Part shown: piece by piece, positions 43,090-52,900 of the stretch | Layout: the number at the start of each line of letters is the position of its first letter | Numbering within the stretch: position 1 is the first letter of the stretch | DNA from: Bacteroidota bacterium | GTDB lineage: Bacteria; Bacteroidota; Bacteroidia; Bacteroidales; Lentimicrobiaceae | DNA length: 64,000 nucleotides | Assembly (NCBI GenBank): GCA_009773515.1 | Contig: WSXX01000010.1 | Span: forward strand, 1-64,000 | Direction: 5' to 3' | Made by a program: the position numbers and the translations under genes | Notes under the pieces: generated by a model | Told to the model about the DNA's origin: nothing | The model's input: the letters and a program-made list of their open reading frames with translations, nothing else | Database searches by the model: none

Positions 43090-43758
43090 ATGAAAATCCT
43101 GATTGTTGAAGATGAGCCCGGTATAGCCAGTTTCCTAAAGCAAGGTCTGGAAGAAGAATCTTATATCGTACAAGTTGCATTTGATGGGTTTCAAGGGCTT
43201 GAAATGGCTTTAAGCAACAATTATGACCTGATCTTATTGGATTGGATGTTGCCAGGAATGAATGGATTGGAAGTTTGTTCAAGATATCGTGAAATAAACA
43301 AGCAGACTCCGGTTATTTTCCTTACAGCCAAGGATACGGTGAACGATACAATCTCAGGTTTGAAATCAGGAGCCAATGATTACATTAAAAAGCCTTTTCA
43401 TTTCGAAGAACTTCTGGAACGTATAAGGGTTCAGCTGAGGCCGGTTTCAGGAGATCATGAGTTATTTGCACTTGGAGATATAGTATTGAATATATCAACG
43501 CATCAGGTACATCGCGGAAACAGAGAGATTCAGCTTACCCAGAAGGAATTTGCATTGCTCGAATATCTGCTCCGTCATAAAGGTGAAGTTTGTCGCCGTA
43601 GTCGGATTATTGAAAGTGTCTGGGATATTCATTTCGATTACAGTACATCGGTAATCGATGTTTTTATGAATTCCCTTCGAAAGAAGCTGGGGCTTACGAA
43701 AAATGAAGAATACATTCAAACCATCCGTGGGATCGGATATATTGCCAAAGAAATATGA
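43090..43758 (+). CDS. OmpR-family response regulator (CusR-like)
   Basis: Cytosolic regulator of 222 residues. Receiver domain at residues 1-115 (ILIVEDEPGIASFLKQGLEE, phospho-Asp in LILLDWMLPGMNG, VIFLTAKDTVND, Lys in YIKKPFHFEEL). Winged-helix DNA-binding domain at ~130-222 (LTQKEFALLEYLLRHKGEVC, then SVIDVFMNSLRKKLG and IRGIGYIAKE). First gene of a run that ends with CDF and RND metal exporters, so a metal- or redox-responsive role is likely. It overlaps the kinase by 4 bases. Confidence 0.95.
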   Translation: MKILIVEDEPGIASFLKQGLEEESYIVQVAFDGFQGLEMALSNNYDLILLDWMLPGMNGLEVCSRYREINKQTPVIFLTAKDTVNDTISGLKSGANDYIKKPFHFEELLERIRVQLRPVSGDHELFALGDIVLNISTHQVHRGNREIQLTQKEFALLEYLLRHKGEVCRRSRIIESVWDIHFDYSTSVIDVFMNSLRKKLGLTKNEEYIQTIRGIGYIAKEI

Positions 43759-45137
43759 AGCCATTTTCCTATCGCAACAGGATTGCATTTAATTATATAG
43801 TTGCTACAGCAACGTTGCTTGCACTGGTTTTCTTTTTGGTTTTTTTTGTTGTCAGGGTGGCTGTTTATTCTCATCTCGATAACCTGCTCGACAAAGTAGC
43901 AGAAAAACATGCAAAAGAAGTGCTGGTTCAGGATGGAAAGATCAAATTTATAAATAAAGATGAGTGGGAAGAACGGGAACACCGCGAAGTTGAAGTTAAT
44001 CCGGTATTTATTGAGGTTCACGGAATTGATGGAAAACTGATGGACCGGTCTCCGAATCTGAAAGCTGACGAACTAGGCTTTGATGTTAATTCACCTGAAA
44101 ATAAGCAATTTAATTCCCGACTGCATGAAAAGCACATCCGGCAGATAAAAGTTGCGGTTGTCAGAGATGGAGAAAAGGCTGGCTACATTTCAGCAGCGGT
44201 TCCTATTGAAGGTTATTTGCTGGTATTAAATACATTACGCAATATTTTGCTTATCAGTTTTCCATTCTCATTGCTACTGCTTTTTTTGGTTGCACGCTAT
44301 CTGGCGGGTAAAAGTATACGACCAGTGCGTGTAATTATAGAAGCAACTCAAAAAATTCAGCAGGATAGTCTGAACGATCGCATTCCTGTATTCGGGAAAA
44401 AAGATGAATTGCATCAGCTTGCAAGTGCAATAAATGAATTGCTTGAAAGGATAGAAGGCAGTATGATTCGTGAGAAACAATTTACTTCAGATGCCGCACA
44501 TCAGCTTAAAACACCCCTGGCTGCATTGAAAGGTACGTTTGAGGTATTGGTTCGGAAACCCCGTGACAACCATGAATATGTTGCCAGAATAAATGCTGGA
44601 ATTGATGAGATTAACCGAATGTCTGAGATGGTTGACCAATTACTTTTGCTTGCTCGTGTTGACGGTAAACAATACTTGCCACAGCTTGCCGACACCTCGC
44701 TGGTGGAAATGATTGATTCGATAATTCAACGGTTTTCCCGAAAAATATCTGAACAAAATCTCTCTATAGTATTCAATCCCGAAAGTAATCTAAGCGCGGT
44801 TTCAGATCCATTTCTACTTGAACTCATTTTAGAAAACCTGATCTCAAATGCACTAAAATACTCGAATCCGGGAGATAAGGTTGAAATCAGGCTTACTCAA
44901 ACCAATGGCAATACTTTAGTTGAGATATCAGACAATGGAAAGGGCATACGGAACGAAGATATGGAGCATATTTTTAGCCCTTTTTATCGCGCCGGAGCGA
45001 TGGAACATACAAATGTAAAGGGTTATGGACTTGGACTTTCGATTGTAAAACGGGCATGTTCTCTTGCCGGCATTCAACTGGAATTGAAAAGTATTTATGG
45101 AAAAGGAACCCATGCAGTTGTCAGGATACCCAATTAA
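43755..45137 (+). CDS. HisKA sensor histidine kinase (CusS-like)
   Basis: Membrane sensor kinase of 460 residues. Helix 1 (VATATLLALVFFLVFFVVRV), a periplasmic sensor of ~130 residues with Glu/His-rich stretches (KDEWEEREHREVEVNP) that could bind metal, helix 2 (ILLISFPFSLLLLFLVARYL), HAMP (RPVRVIIEATQKIQQDSLND), HisKA with the phospho-His in SDAAHQLKTPLAALKG, and HATPase with LENLISNALKYSNPG and DNGKGI, GYGLGLSIVKR. The partner regulator overlaps its start. The acidic/His-rich sensor and the downstream exporters suggest a metal input, not proved. Confidence 0.94.
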   Translation: MKPFSYRNRIAFNYIVATATLLALVFFLVFFVVRVAVYSHLDNLLDKVAEKHAKEVLVQDGKIKFINKDEWEEREHREVEVNPVFIEVHGIDGKLMDRSPNLKADELGFDVNSPENKQFNSRLHEKHIRQIKVAVVRDGEKAGYISAAVPIEGYLLVLNTLRNILLISFPFSLLLLFLVARYLAGKSIRPVRVIIEATQKIQQDSLNDRIPVFGKKDELHQLASAINELLERIEGSMIREKQFTSDAAHQLKTPLAALKGTFEVLVRKPRDNHEYVARINAGIDEINRMSEMVDQLLLLARVDGKQYLPQLADTSLVEMIDSIIQRFSRKISEQNLSIVFNPESNLSAVSDPFLLELILENLISNALKYSNPGDKVEIRLTQTNGNTLVEISDNGKGIRNEDMEHIFSPFYRAGAMEHTNVKGYGLGLSIVKRACSLAGIQLELKSIYGKGTHAVVRIPN

Positions 45138-45159
45138 ATTTAAAGTAAATCTAAAAAGC

Positions 45160-45870
45160 ATGAAAACAAGAACGCTAATCTGGGCATGGCCCACAAGAGT
45201 ATTTCACTGGATGTTGGCAATTGGTTTTGCATTTGCATATATACTGGGTGACTTTGATGATTACAGGCAATTCCACTTTGCCTTTGGTGCTATGGTTGGG
45301 GTATTGGCGTTAATGAGAATTATTTATGGTTTCATTGGCCCAGGTTATTCTCGTTTCAGTAATTTTCCAGTCGGGCTGAAAAACCAGATAGCATTTGCTA
45401 AATCAGTTTTTTCAAAACAGACGGATTACATCGGGCATAATCCAGTTGCTTCGCTGGTTTTGCTTGGAATTATGATTACAGGCGTTTTTACAGCCATATC
45501 AGGATATCTGCAATACCTGAATGAATCACAGGGTGAAATACTTTTCGTGGGAGGATATTTTGTTAAAGAAGCCCACGAAATTTTTGCAAATGTGTTTTTG
45601 GGACTTGTTATTTTTCATCTTGCAGGTGTGTTGGTCGATTTGTTCTTTCACGGGAAAGCCGGTGCTTTTTTCTCGATTTTTAACGGATTTAAAAGTGTTG
45701 AGGCTAAACCTGCATCAATTGGCACTTTTCTGCAATTCTTTGGTGTGATATGGATTTTTGCAGCAATATTTATTTTTTACCTTGCTTTCAATTTATCACC
45801 ACTTGAAAAAAATGATCAAAACAGAGATGATGAGGTAAAAAGCGAACAAAATGATGATCATGATGATTGA
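45160..45870 (+). CDS. cytochrome b561-type membrane protein
   Basis: Membrane protein of 236 residues with about five hydrophobic helices. The start is at MKTRTLIWAWPTRVFHWMLA; the longer frame overlaps the kinase. Helix His residues are in TRVFHWMLAIG, YRQFHFAFGAM, KEAHEIFANVFLG and VIFHLAGVLVD, the pattern of diheme cytochrome b561/HydC proteins. An acidic, His-ended tail (KSEQNDDHDD) closes the chain. It can take electrons from quinol. With the thioredoxin-like and ApbE genes after it, it may feed a periplasmic redox chain. Confidence 0.92.
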   Translation: MKTRTLIWAWPTRVFHWMLAIGFAFAYILGDFDDYRQFHFAFGAMVGVLALMRIIYGFIGPGYSRFSNFPVGLKNQIAFAKSVFSKQTDYIGHNPVASLVLLGIMITGVFTAISGYLQYLNESQGEILFVGGYFVKEAHEIFANVFLGLVIFHLAGVLVDLFFHGKAGAFFSIFNGFKSVEAKPASIGTFLQFFGVIWIFAAIFIFYLAFNLSPLEKNDQNRDDEVKSEQNDDHDD

Positions 45871-45929
45871 AAAAATTGAAGATTTTACGATTATAAATTC
45901 TTTTCTCACCAAATCTAGTGACAAATAAA

Positions 45930-46367
45930 ATGAAGAAGAATCTGATATTGACCATTCTCGTGCTGGTTTTGGTATCTGCGCAAGCACAAAACTGGCAAAA
46001 TGATTTTCAGACTGCCAAGGATATTTCTGCAAGTGAAAACAAACCCATTATTTTGGTCTTTAGCGGATCAGACTGGTGCGCACCATGTATGAAACTGGAA
46101 AAGGAGATTTGGAGTACAGAAGAATTTATTTCCTATTCAGATGAGCATTATGTTATGCTGAAGGCCGATTTCCCTAAAAAAAGTAAAAACACGCTGAAAG
46201 CTGAGAAAGAGGAAGAAAATAAGCAGCTGGCAGCGGTTTATAATACAAGTGGATTTTTCCCATTGGTAGTAATTTTAGATAAAAACGGTAAGGTGTTGGG
46301 GTCTCTTGGTTATCAAAAAGTGAGTCCGAAGGAGTACATAGGTTTAATAAATACAAAGCTTAAATGA
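45930..46367 (+). CDS. periplasmic thioredoxin-like protein
   Basis: Exported protein of 145 residues (signal MKKNLILTILVLVLVSAQAQ; a GTG four codons upstream is possible). Thioredoxin fold with the redox pair in SGSDWCAPCMKLEKE (WCAPC), cis-Pro region in GFFPLVVILDKNGKV. The WC-x-x-C and the SGSDWC form resemble the DsbD-gamma/thioredoxin_7 group. It lies 1 base before apbE, so it is likely to keep a redox partner in the same chain reduced or to act on the ApbE product. Confidence 0.9.
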   Translation: MKKNLILTILVLVLVSAQAQNWQNDFQTAKDISASENKPIILVFSGSDWCAPCMKLEKEIWSTEEFISYSDEHYVMLKADFPKKSKNTLKAEKEEENKQLAAVYNTSGFFPLVVILDKNGKVLGSLGYQKVSPKEYIGLINTKLK

Positions 46368-46368
46368 C

Positions 46369-47352
46369 ATGAAACGCATTGTTTTTCTTGTTTTTATTTC
46401 TGTATTCACTATTCCCTGTTTTGCGCAGATTCCCTTCAAGCGGGTTCAGAAATTAATGGGAAGCCGTTTTGAAGTAACTGTTGTGGCAACAGACTCCTTG
46501 CAGGCCAATTATTATATTGATCTGGCAATCAATGAAATTGTGAGGATTGAGCGACTTATTTCATCATGGGATGAGTTCTCACAAACCTCTGAAATAAATA
46601 GTAACGCAGGCATTAAGCCCATTAAGGTTGATAAAGAATTGTTTGAGTTAATTGAACGTTCAATTGGTATCTCAAAATTGACAGATGGTGCATTTGACAT
46701 CAGCTACGCTTCAATGGACAAAATCTGGAAATTTGACGGCAGTATGACTGAAATGCCAGCACCTATGCAGGTAAGTGAAGCCAGATCAAAGATTGGATAT
46801 CAAAACATTGAATTGGATAAAGATAGTTCGACCGTTTTTCTGAAACTCAAAGGTATGAAAATCGGGTTTGGAGCCATTGGTAAAGGTTATGCTGCAGATA
46901 AAGCAAAATTAATGCTTGTTGAAAAGGGTGCTGGAGCTGGCATTATTAATGCTTCGGGCGATATGAACACATGGGGAAAGCAGCCGGATGGCCAGAATTG
47001 GAAAGTCGCAATTACCAACCCATTGGACAAGAATAAGGCATTTGCCATACTACCAATAACAGATGGAGCCGTAGTTACTTCAGGTGATTATGAGAAGCTG
47101 GTGGTTTTTGATGGAATAAAATACAGTCACATAATTGACCCCAGGACAGGCTATCCTTCTAAAGGTTTAATCAGCGTTACAGTTTTCGCTCCTAAGGCTG
47201 AACTGGCTGATGCTTTAGCTACCGCAGTTTTTGTAATGGGCATTGAAGCCGGGCTAGGCTTAATCAACCAAATACCGCATGTTGAGTGCGTAATTGTGGA
47301 TAGTAAGGGCAATTTGTTCCATTCAGATAACATTAAAATAGACCGGCAATGA
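46369..47352 (+). CDS. apbE: FAD:protein FMN transferase
   Basis: Periplasmic enzyme of 327 residues (signal MKRIVFLVFISVFTIPCFAQ) that moves FMN from FAD onto a Thr of a target protein. Motifs: MGSRFEVTVVATDS, the FAD-binding GFGAIGKGYAADKAKL, INASGDMNTWG, and the metal/active-site block AVVTSGDYEKLV plus SHIIDPRTGYPSKG. All usual motifs are intact. No FMN-binding domain target lies in the operon. The DUF2271 protein at 19427 has a DAYTGAT site and is a candidate substrate in trans. Confidence 0.96.
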   Translation: MKRIVFLVFISVFTIPCFAQIPFKRVQKLMGSRFEVTVVATDSLQANYYIDLAINEIVRIERLISSWDEFSQTSEINSNAGIKPIKVDKELFELIERSIGISKLTDGAFDISYASMDKIWKFDGSMTEMPAPMQVSEARSKIGYQNIELDKDSSTVFLKLKGMKIGFGAIGKGYAADKAKLMLVEKGAGAGIINASGDMNTWGKQPDGQNWKVAITNPLDKNKAFAILPITDGAVVTSGDYEKLVVFDGIKYSHIIDPRTGYPSKGLISVTVFAPKAELADALATAVFVMGIEAGLGLINQIPHVECVIVDSKGNLFHSDNIKIDRQ

Positions 47353-47570
47353 GAATCATGTTCAAGGTATTAACACTTGCAATAATAATTGGTCTCGGAT
47401 TTACTTCCTGCACTGTTGTGAAGGAGTATGAGAAAGTAAACCTCAATGATCCTGATATGGTGCTGTCTGACAGGAAATCAGATCGTTATACAACAACTTT
47501 TCAGGCATATCGGGAAGCTGCTTCAGGAGCCAATGGAGGTAAAACCGGTGGAGGTTGTGGTTGTAACTAA
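47349..47570 (+). CDS. DUF4266 lipoprotein
   Basis: Very small lipoprotein of 73 residues (lipobox FTSC) overlapping apbE by 4 bases. It matches DUF4266: VKEYEKVNLNDPDMVLSD and a Gly-rich end with KTGGGCGCN. The two C-terminal cysteines in GCGC could bind metal or be a thioredoxin target. DUF4266 is repeatedly found next to ApbE and DUF3570, function unknown. Confidence 0.9.
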   Translation: MRIMFKVLTLAIIIGLGFTSCTVVKEYEKVNLNDPDMVLSDRKSDRYTTTFQAYREAASGANGGKTGGGCGCN

Positions 47571-47595
47571 TTGTTAAACAGGCTTAAAAGACGAT

Positions 47596-48927
47596 ATGAT
47601 TGATTCGGGTAAATTACTTATATTGATGTGTTTGATGGCATTTTCTGCTGCAACAACACATGCACAGGATACAATACAAAAGTATAAGAAACGTGTGTTG
47701 GACTCTGTTGAAATTGATATTCTGTCAAGTCTTTACTTGCAGGATGGCAAAAATGCTGCAGTAACTGGAGGTAAAGGATCGGAACAGTTAATTGACGGAG
47801 CCGGGGCTATCACAATTTCAATACCCCTGAACGAAGATGATATTTTGACTATTGATGCATCGGTTTCGGCCTATACTTCCGCTTCATCCAGCAATATCAA
47901 TCCCTTTGACGGTAAAAAACCGGCCGATCCATTCGTTGCCAGTTCAGGAGCATCAAGGCAGGATGTGTGGTCAGCTTACAGTGTTGCATACGCTCACAGC
48001 TCAGATGACAGAAATACAATATGGTCAGCAAAGGCTTCTTATGCAATGGAATATGATTATATCTCATTTGGATTAGGGGGAAGTTTTACGAAATTATTCA
48101 ACGAAAAAAATACTGAATTAGGCATTAATGCCAATTTATATATAGATGCATGGGAATTGATATACCCTGTTGAACTCAGGAGCCTGAATTCGCAAAATCA
48201 AAAAGACGATGATGATGAAAAATTTGACATCAACAACTATACAATAACCGGGAATGCCAATTACAAGCCTTCTTTTGCTCCCATCTCTGGCAGAGGGCGC
48301 AACTCTTATTCCGCAGGTTTAACTTTATCTCAGATATTCTCGAAGAAACTTCACGGATTGCTGGCGATTGATGTGGTAAATCAACAGGGCTTACTTTCAA
48401 CTCCTTTTCAAAGGGTCTATTTTGCCGATGTTGAAGATTCATTTATTGAGAACTTTCATCTTGCCGATGATATTGAAAGACTTCCTTCGTCAAGAGTGAA
48501 GCTTGCCAGTGGAGCAAGATTAAATTATTACATCAATGAATTTTTGGTAGTGAGAACTTTTTACAGATATTATTCTGATGATTGGGGAATAAAATCGCAT
48601 ACTGCATATATTGAACTTCCTGTTAAAATAAGTGACAAGTTTACGATAAACCCCTCTTACCGTTTTTATAACCAAAAAGCATCTGATTACTTTGCTCCGT
48701 ATAATCAGCATCTATCTGCAGAAAAATATTACACTTCTGATTATGATTTATCATCATACAATGCTAACCTATTTAGTGTGGGAATCACTTACACAGATAT
48801 TTTTCTGGAAAAGAAGATCTGGCGTTTTGGGCTGAAAAGCTTCGATGTGAAATATACATATTATGCAAGAGACAAAGGATTAATTGCAAATTTGTTGTCT
48901 GCTGGTGTTAATTTTGTGTTTGAATAG
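47596..48927 (+). CDS. DUF3570 outer-membrane protein
   Basis: Exported protein of 443 residues (signal at MIDSGKLLILMCLMAFSAAT). DUF3570: VEIDILSSLYLQDGKNAAVT at the front, Tyr/Asp-rich strands through the middle, and a C-terminal strand GVNFVFE ending the barrel. It reads as a beta-barrel with aromatic girdles. Together with DUF4266 and ApbE this is a recurrent cluster. It might be the outer-membrane end of a flavin- or thiol-based redox path. 25 bases after DUF4266. Confidence 0.9.
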   Translation: MIDSGKLLILMCLMAFSAATTHAQDTIQKYKKRVLDSVEIDILSSLYLQDGKNAAVTGGKGSEQLIDGAGAITISIPLNEDDILTIDASVSAYTSASSSNINPFDGKKPADPFVASSGASRQDVWSAYSVAYAHSSDDRNTIWSAKASYAMEYDYISFGLGGSFTKLFNEKNTELGINANLYIDAWELIYPVELRSLNSQNQKDDDDEKFDINNYTITGNANYKPSFAPISGRGRNSYSAGLTLSQIFSKKLHGLLAIDVVNQQGLLSTPFQRVYFADVEDSFIENFHLADDIERLPSSRVKLASGARLNYYINEFLVVRTFYRYYSDDWGIKSHTAYIELPVKISDKFTINPSYRFYNQKASDYFAPYNQHLSAEKYYTSDYDLSSYNANLFSVGITYTDIFLEKKIWRFGLKSFDVKYTYYARDKGLIANLLSAGVNFVFE

Positions 48928-48955
48928 GTTTTTAACAAAGTTGAAAACTATTTTT

Positions 48956-49882
48956 ATGGAAGAAAGTAAAAACAGGATCAGAGAAATAAAAAAGGTGACC
49001 TGGGTCGGCTTTTTCGTGAATCTGCTTCTTACCATCGGGAAAATTATAGCCGGTTGGCAAGGTAAAAGCGGAGCAATGCTGGCCGATGGAGTTCACTCTC
49101 TGTCTGATTTTGCTACCGACATTATCGTATTGGTTTTTATCAAAATTTCCGGCAAGGAAAAAGATTCTGATCACCAATACGGGCATGGCAAATACGAAAC
49201 TTTTGCAACCATGCTCATCAGCTTTGCATTGATGATAGTTGGAGCAGGAATTTTCTGGTCAGGTTTCCAGAAAGTAATGAGCGCTATAAAGGGAGAAATT
49301 CTGGAACAACCAGGAACCATTGCTTTGTATGCGGCAATCATTTCAATCCTTACAAAAGAGATATTGTATTGGTACACTCTAAAAACCGGTAAAAGAATAG
49401 ATAGTCAGGCTGTTGTTGCAAATGCCTGGCACCATCGTTCTGACGCTTTTTCGTCCATTGGGACAGCACTTGGAATTTCAGGGGCAATTTTTTTGGGCGA
49501 ACAATGGCGAATTCTGGATCCGATTGCAGGAATTGTTGTTAGTCTTTTTATTGCCAAAGTTGCCTGGGATATCGCAAAACCCAGTATTAATGAACTGGTT
49601 GAAAGTTCGCTACCGGAAGAAACGGAAAATGAAATATCATTACTAATTAAAAATACCAGAGGAGTCAAAGATTTTCACAATCTGAAGACCAGAAAAATCG
49701 GCAATACATTTGCAATTGAAGTTCATATTAAAGTTGACAGGCATTTGAGTGTTGAGAGTTCGCATCATATTGCAACCAGAATTGAAGAGGAATTAAGGGC
49801 AACTTATGGGGCACAAACTCATACCGGAATTCATATTGAACCATATAATGACTTGCCAAAACCGAATGAACTAAAAGAATAA
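48956..49882 (+). CDS. cation diffusion facilitator (CDF) metal transporter
   Basis: Inner-membrane metal/proton antiporter of 308 residues, start at MEESKNRIREIKKV. Six hydrophobic helices. Metal-site residues in ADGVHSLSDFATD (helix 2, H-x-x-x-D) and HHRSDAFSSIGTA (helix 5, H-x-x-x-D) match Zn/Fe/Cd exporters such as FieF. The C-terminal dimer domain is present (IEVHIKVDRHLSVESSHHIA). 28 bases after DUF3570 and 90 before the RND pump, so it joins the same unit. Confidence 0.94.
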   Translation: MEESKNRIREIKKVTWVGFFVNLLLTIGKIIAGWQGKSGAMLADGVHSLSDFATDIIVLVFIKISGKEKDSDHQYGHGKYETFATMLISFALMIVGAGIFWSGFQKVMSAIKGEILEQPGTIALYAAIISILTKEILYWYTLKTGKRIDSQAVVANAWHHRSDAFSSIGTALGISGAIFLGEQWRILDPIAGIVVSLFIAKVAWDIAKPSINELVESSLPEETENEISLLIKNTRGVKDFHNLKTRKIGNTFAIEVHIKVDRHLSVESSHHIATRIEEELRATYGAQTHTGIHIEPYNDLPKPNELKE

Positions 49883-49972
49883 ATGCTGACATTTAAATAC
49901 CAAACCGGACTTCTGGATAGTAGTTAAGTTCAAAGTAAGAAAAAAATGTTGAACAGGAAAAACAGTTAAAAT

Positions 49973-52900
49973 ATGATTCACAAAATAATTGAATCCAGCC
50001 TTCAAAACAAGCTGATTGTGTTATTGGCAACAGCCACCATGGCTGGATTCGGGCTTTTTGCCTTGCTGAACATCCCAATAGGGGCGGTGCCCGATGTAAC
50101 CAACAATCAGGTGCAGGTAATTACCACTTCACGAAACCTTTCTACGCTGGATGTTGAGCGTTTTATCACTTATCCGGTGGAGCTTGAAATGGCAAATTTG
50201 CCGGGCTTAGTCGAAATCAGATCTATTTCAAAGTTCGGACTTTCGGTAGTTACCATTGTTTTCGAAGACAACATCGGGACATATCTGCCCCGGCAATTGA
50301 TTGCAGAGCGCATTCAATCGGCCACTGAAAGCATACCACAAGGCTTCGGAACACCTTTTATGGGGCCGATTTCAACTGGTTTGGGAGAGATTTATCAATA
50401 CATTTTAGAAGTTGATCCAGCATATAAAGATCAATATTCAACAACTGACTTACGGACAATTCAGGACTGGCAGGTTAGAAGACAACTTTCGGGCATTCCC
50501 GGAGTGGTGGAAGTCAATACCTGGGGCGGTTACCTCAAACAATATGAGGTGGCATTGGATCCCAATCAACTTAAAGCGATGAACATCTCTATTGAGGAGA
50601 TCTATTCGGCACTTGAGAAAAACAATAGTATTGTTGGCGGAGGTTATATTGAAAAAACCAACCAGAGTTATTTTATCCGCAGCGAAGGTCTGGTAGGTTC
50701 GGTTGAAGAATTAAGAAGCATTGTTGTTGCCAACCGATCGGGTTCAATTGTAAGGGTTGGAGATATAGCAACCGTGCAGATTGGAAGCGCTACGCGGTTT
50801 GGGGCCATTACAGCCAACGGAGAAGGCGAAAAAGTGCTTGGTCAGGTAATGATGCTTAAAGATGCCAACTCAAATCAGGTAATCAACGATGTAAAAAAGA
50901 GGGTTGAGGAAATTTCGGGAAGTCTGCCGGAAGGAGTTAGCATCAACGGATTTCTTGAGCGTAGTGCGCTGATTAAAAAAACCACCATGACCATTGCTGA
51001 GAACCTTATTCTGGGTTGTTTGATTGTGATTTTTGTGGTGGTATTGCTCCTTGGAAATTTACGTTCAGGGTTGGTTATTGCATCGGTTATTCCGCTGAGT
51101 CTTCTTTTTGCACTTTCGCTAATGTATGTTTTTGGTGTAGATGCCAATCTGATGAGTCTTGGTGCCATCGACTTTGGTATTATAATAGATGGTGCTGTAA
51201 TTATTGTTGAGTTCATCGCATTTCAGATTACCAGAAACAGTTCAGAAATTATGAAACTGCATGGCGTAGAACGTCAGTCGATGATCGATAAAATTACCCT
51301 GAAAGGAACAAAAAAACTTACCCGTTCTGCAGTTTTCGGGCAGCTGATTATTATTATTGTATTTATTCCTATTCTGTCTTTGTCTGGAATTGAAGGGAAA
51401 ATGTTCCGGCCGATGGCTCAGGTTTTTACTTTTGCATTGTTGGGTACAATGATTCTGGGATTTACATATGTACCGGTAGTTTCGTCAATGTTTCTCAGAC
51501 CTGCTAAGTACAAAAATAATATATCCACCAGATTTCTTGCTTTGCTGAATAGAGCTTATGAGCCTTCAATAACCTGGGCACTAAGCCACAAGAAATTTGT
51601 GATTATCTCTGCAGTTTTATTGCTTGGTTACAGTGGATTTATTTTTTCACGCATGGGTGGTGAGTTTGTTCCAACACTTGATGAAGGTGATTTTGTAATT
51701 CAGCCGGTATTTAAAACCGGGACATCGCTGAGCAAAACCATTGAATTGACCACCCGAATTGAAAAGATTCTGAAAGAATTTCCTGAAGTTGATCAGATCG
51801 TCAGCCGCATCGGAGCAGCCGAAGTGCCGACAGATCCCATGTCAATGGAAGAAAGTGACATCATCATTACACTTAAGCCTCGAAAAGAATGGGTTACTGC
51901 TAAAAGCAAAGATGAGCTGGCTGATAAATTCAAAGAGGCATTGCTTGTGATACCGGGAATAGATTATGAGTTTACACAGCCCATAGAAATGAGGTTTAAC
52001 GAATTGATTACCGGAACCAGAGCAGATGTGGCCATAAAGGTTTTTGGCGAAGACCTCGATTATCTGAACAAAACCGCGCTCCGTATCAAATCGCTGATTG
52101 AGCCGGTGGATGGGGCGTCGGATGTAATTGTTGAAAAAACTGCCGGTTTGCCCGAAATGAATATAAGCTACAACCGAACGAAACTGGCTATGTACGGGCT
52201 TAACATTGATGATGTAAATAAGGTGGTATCCATGGCTTTCGCCGGATTAAAAGCCGGAGAAATCTTTGAAGGAGAGAAGCGCTTTGATCTGGTTATCAGG
52301 TATGAAAAAGCTTTCCGGGATGACATTGAGCACCTGCGCAACACTTTTGTTCCATTGCCTGCTGGTGGTCAGGTGCCATTGAGTGAATTGGCTGATGTGA
52401 CATTTTCAAGTGGACCGGCTAAAATTTCGCGCGATGATACCCGTCGCCGTGTTGTGGTTGGTGTAAATGTCCGGGGACGCGACCTCGAATCTGTTGTGAA
52501 GGATATTCAAAAACTGATCGATGTTAATATTGATCTTCCGGCAGGCTATTCGGTTGAGTATGGCGGACAGTTCGAAAATCTGCGCAGTGCACGCACCCGA
52601 TTAATGATTGCCGTTCCCATTGCTTTATTGCTGATCTTTACTTTGTTGCATTTGGCTTTTGGCTCGTTGCGTGAGGCATTTATGGTTTACACAGCAATTC
52701 CTTTGTCGGCTGTGGGTGGAATCTGGTTGCTCTGGTTGCGCGATCTTCCATTCAGCATTTCGGCGGGTGTTGGTTTTATAGCCTTATTTGGAATTGCTGT
52801 TCTTAATGGAATTGTACTAATCGAACACTTTAAAGAATTGCGAAAGCAGGGCGTGGAAGATATTCGCGAACTGATTATCAGAGGCACCAGTGAAAGGCTT

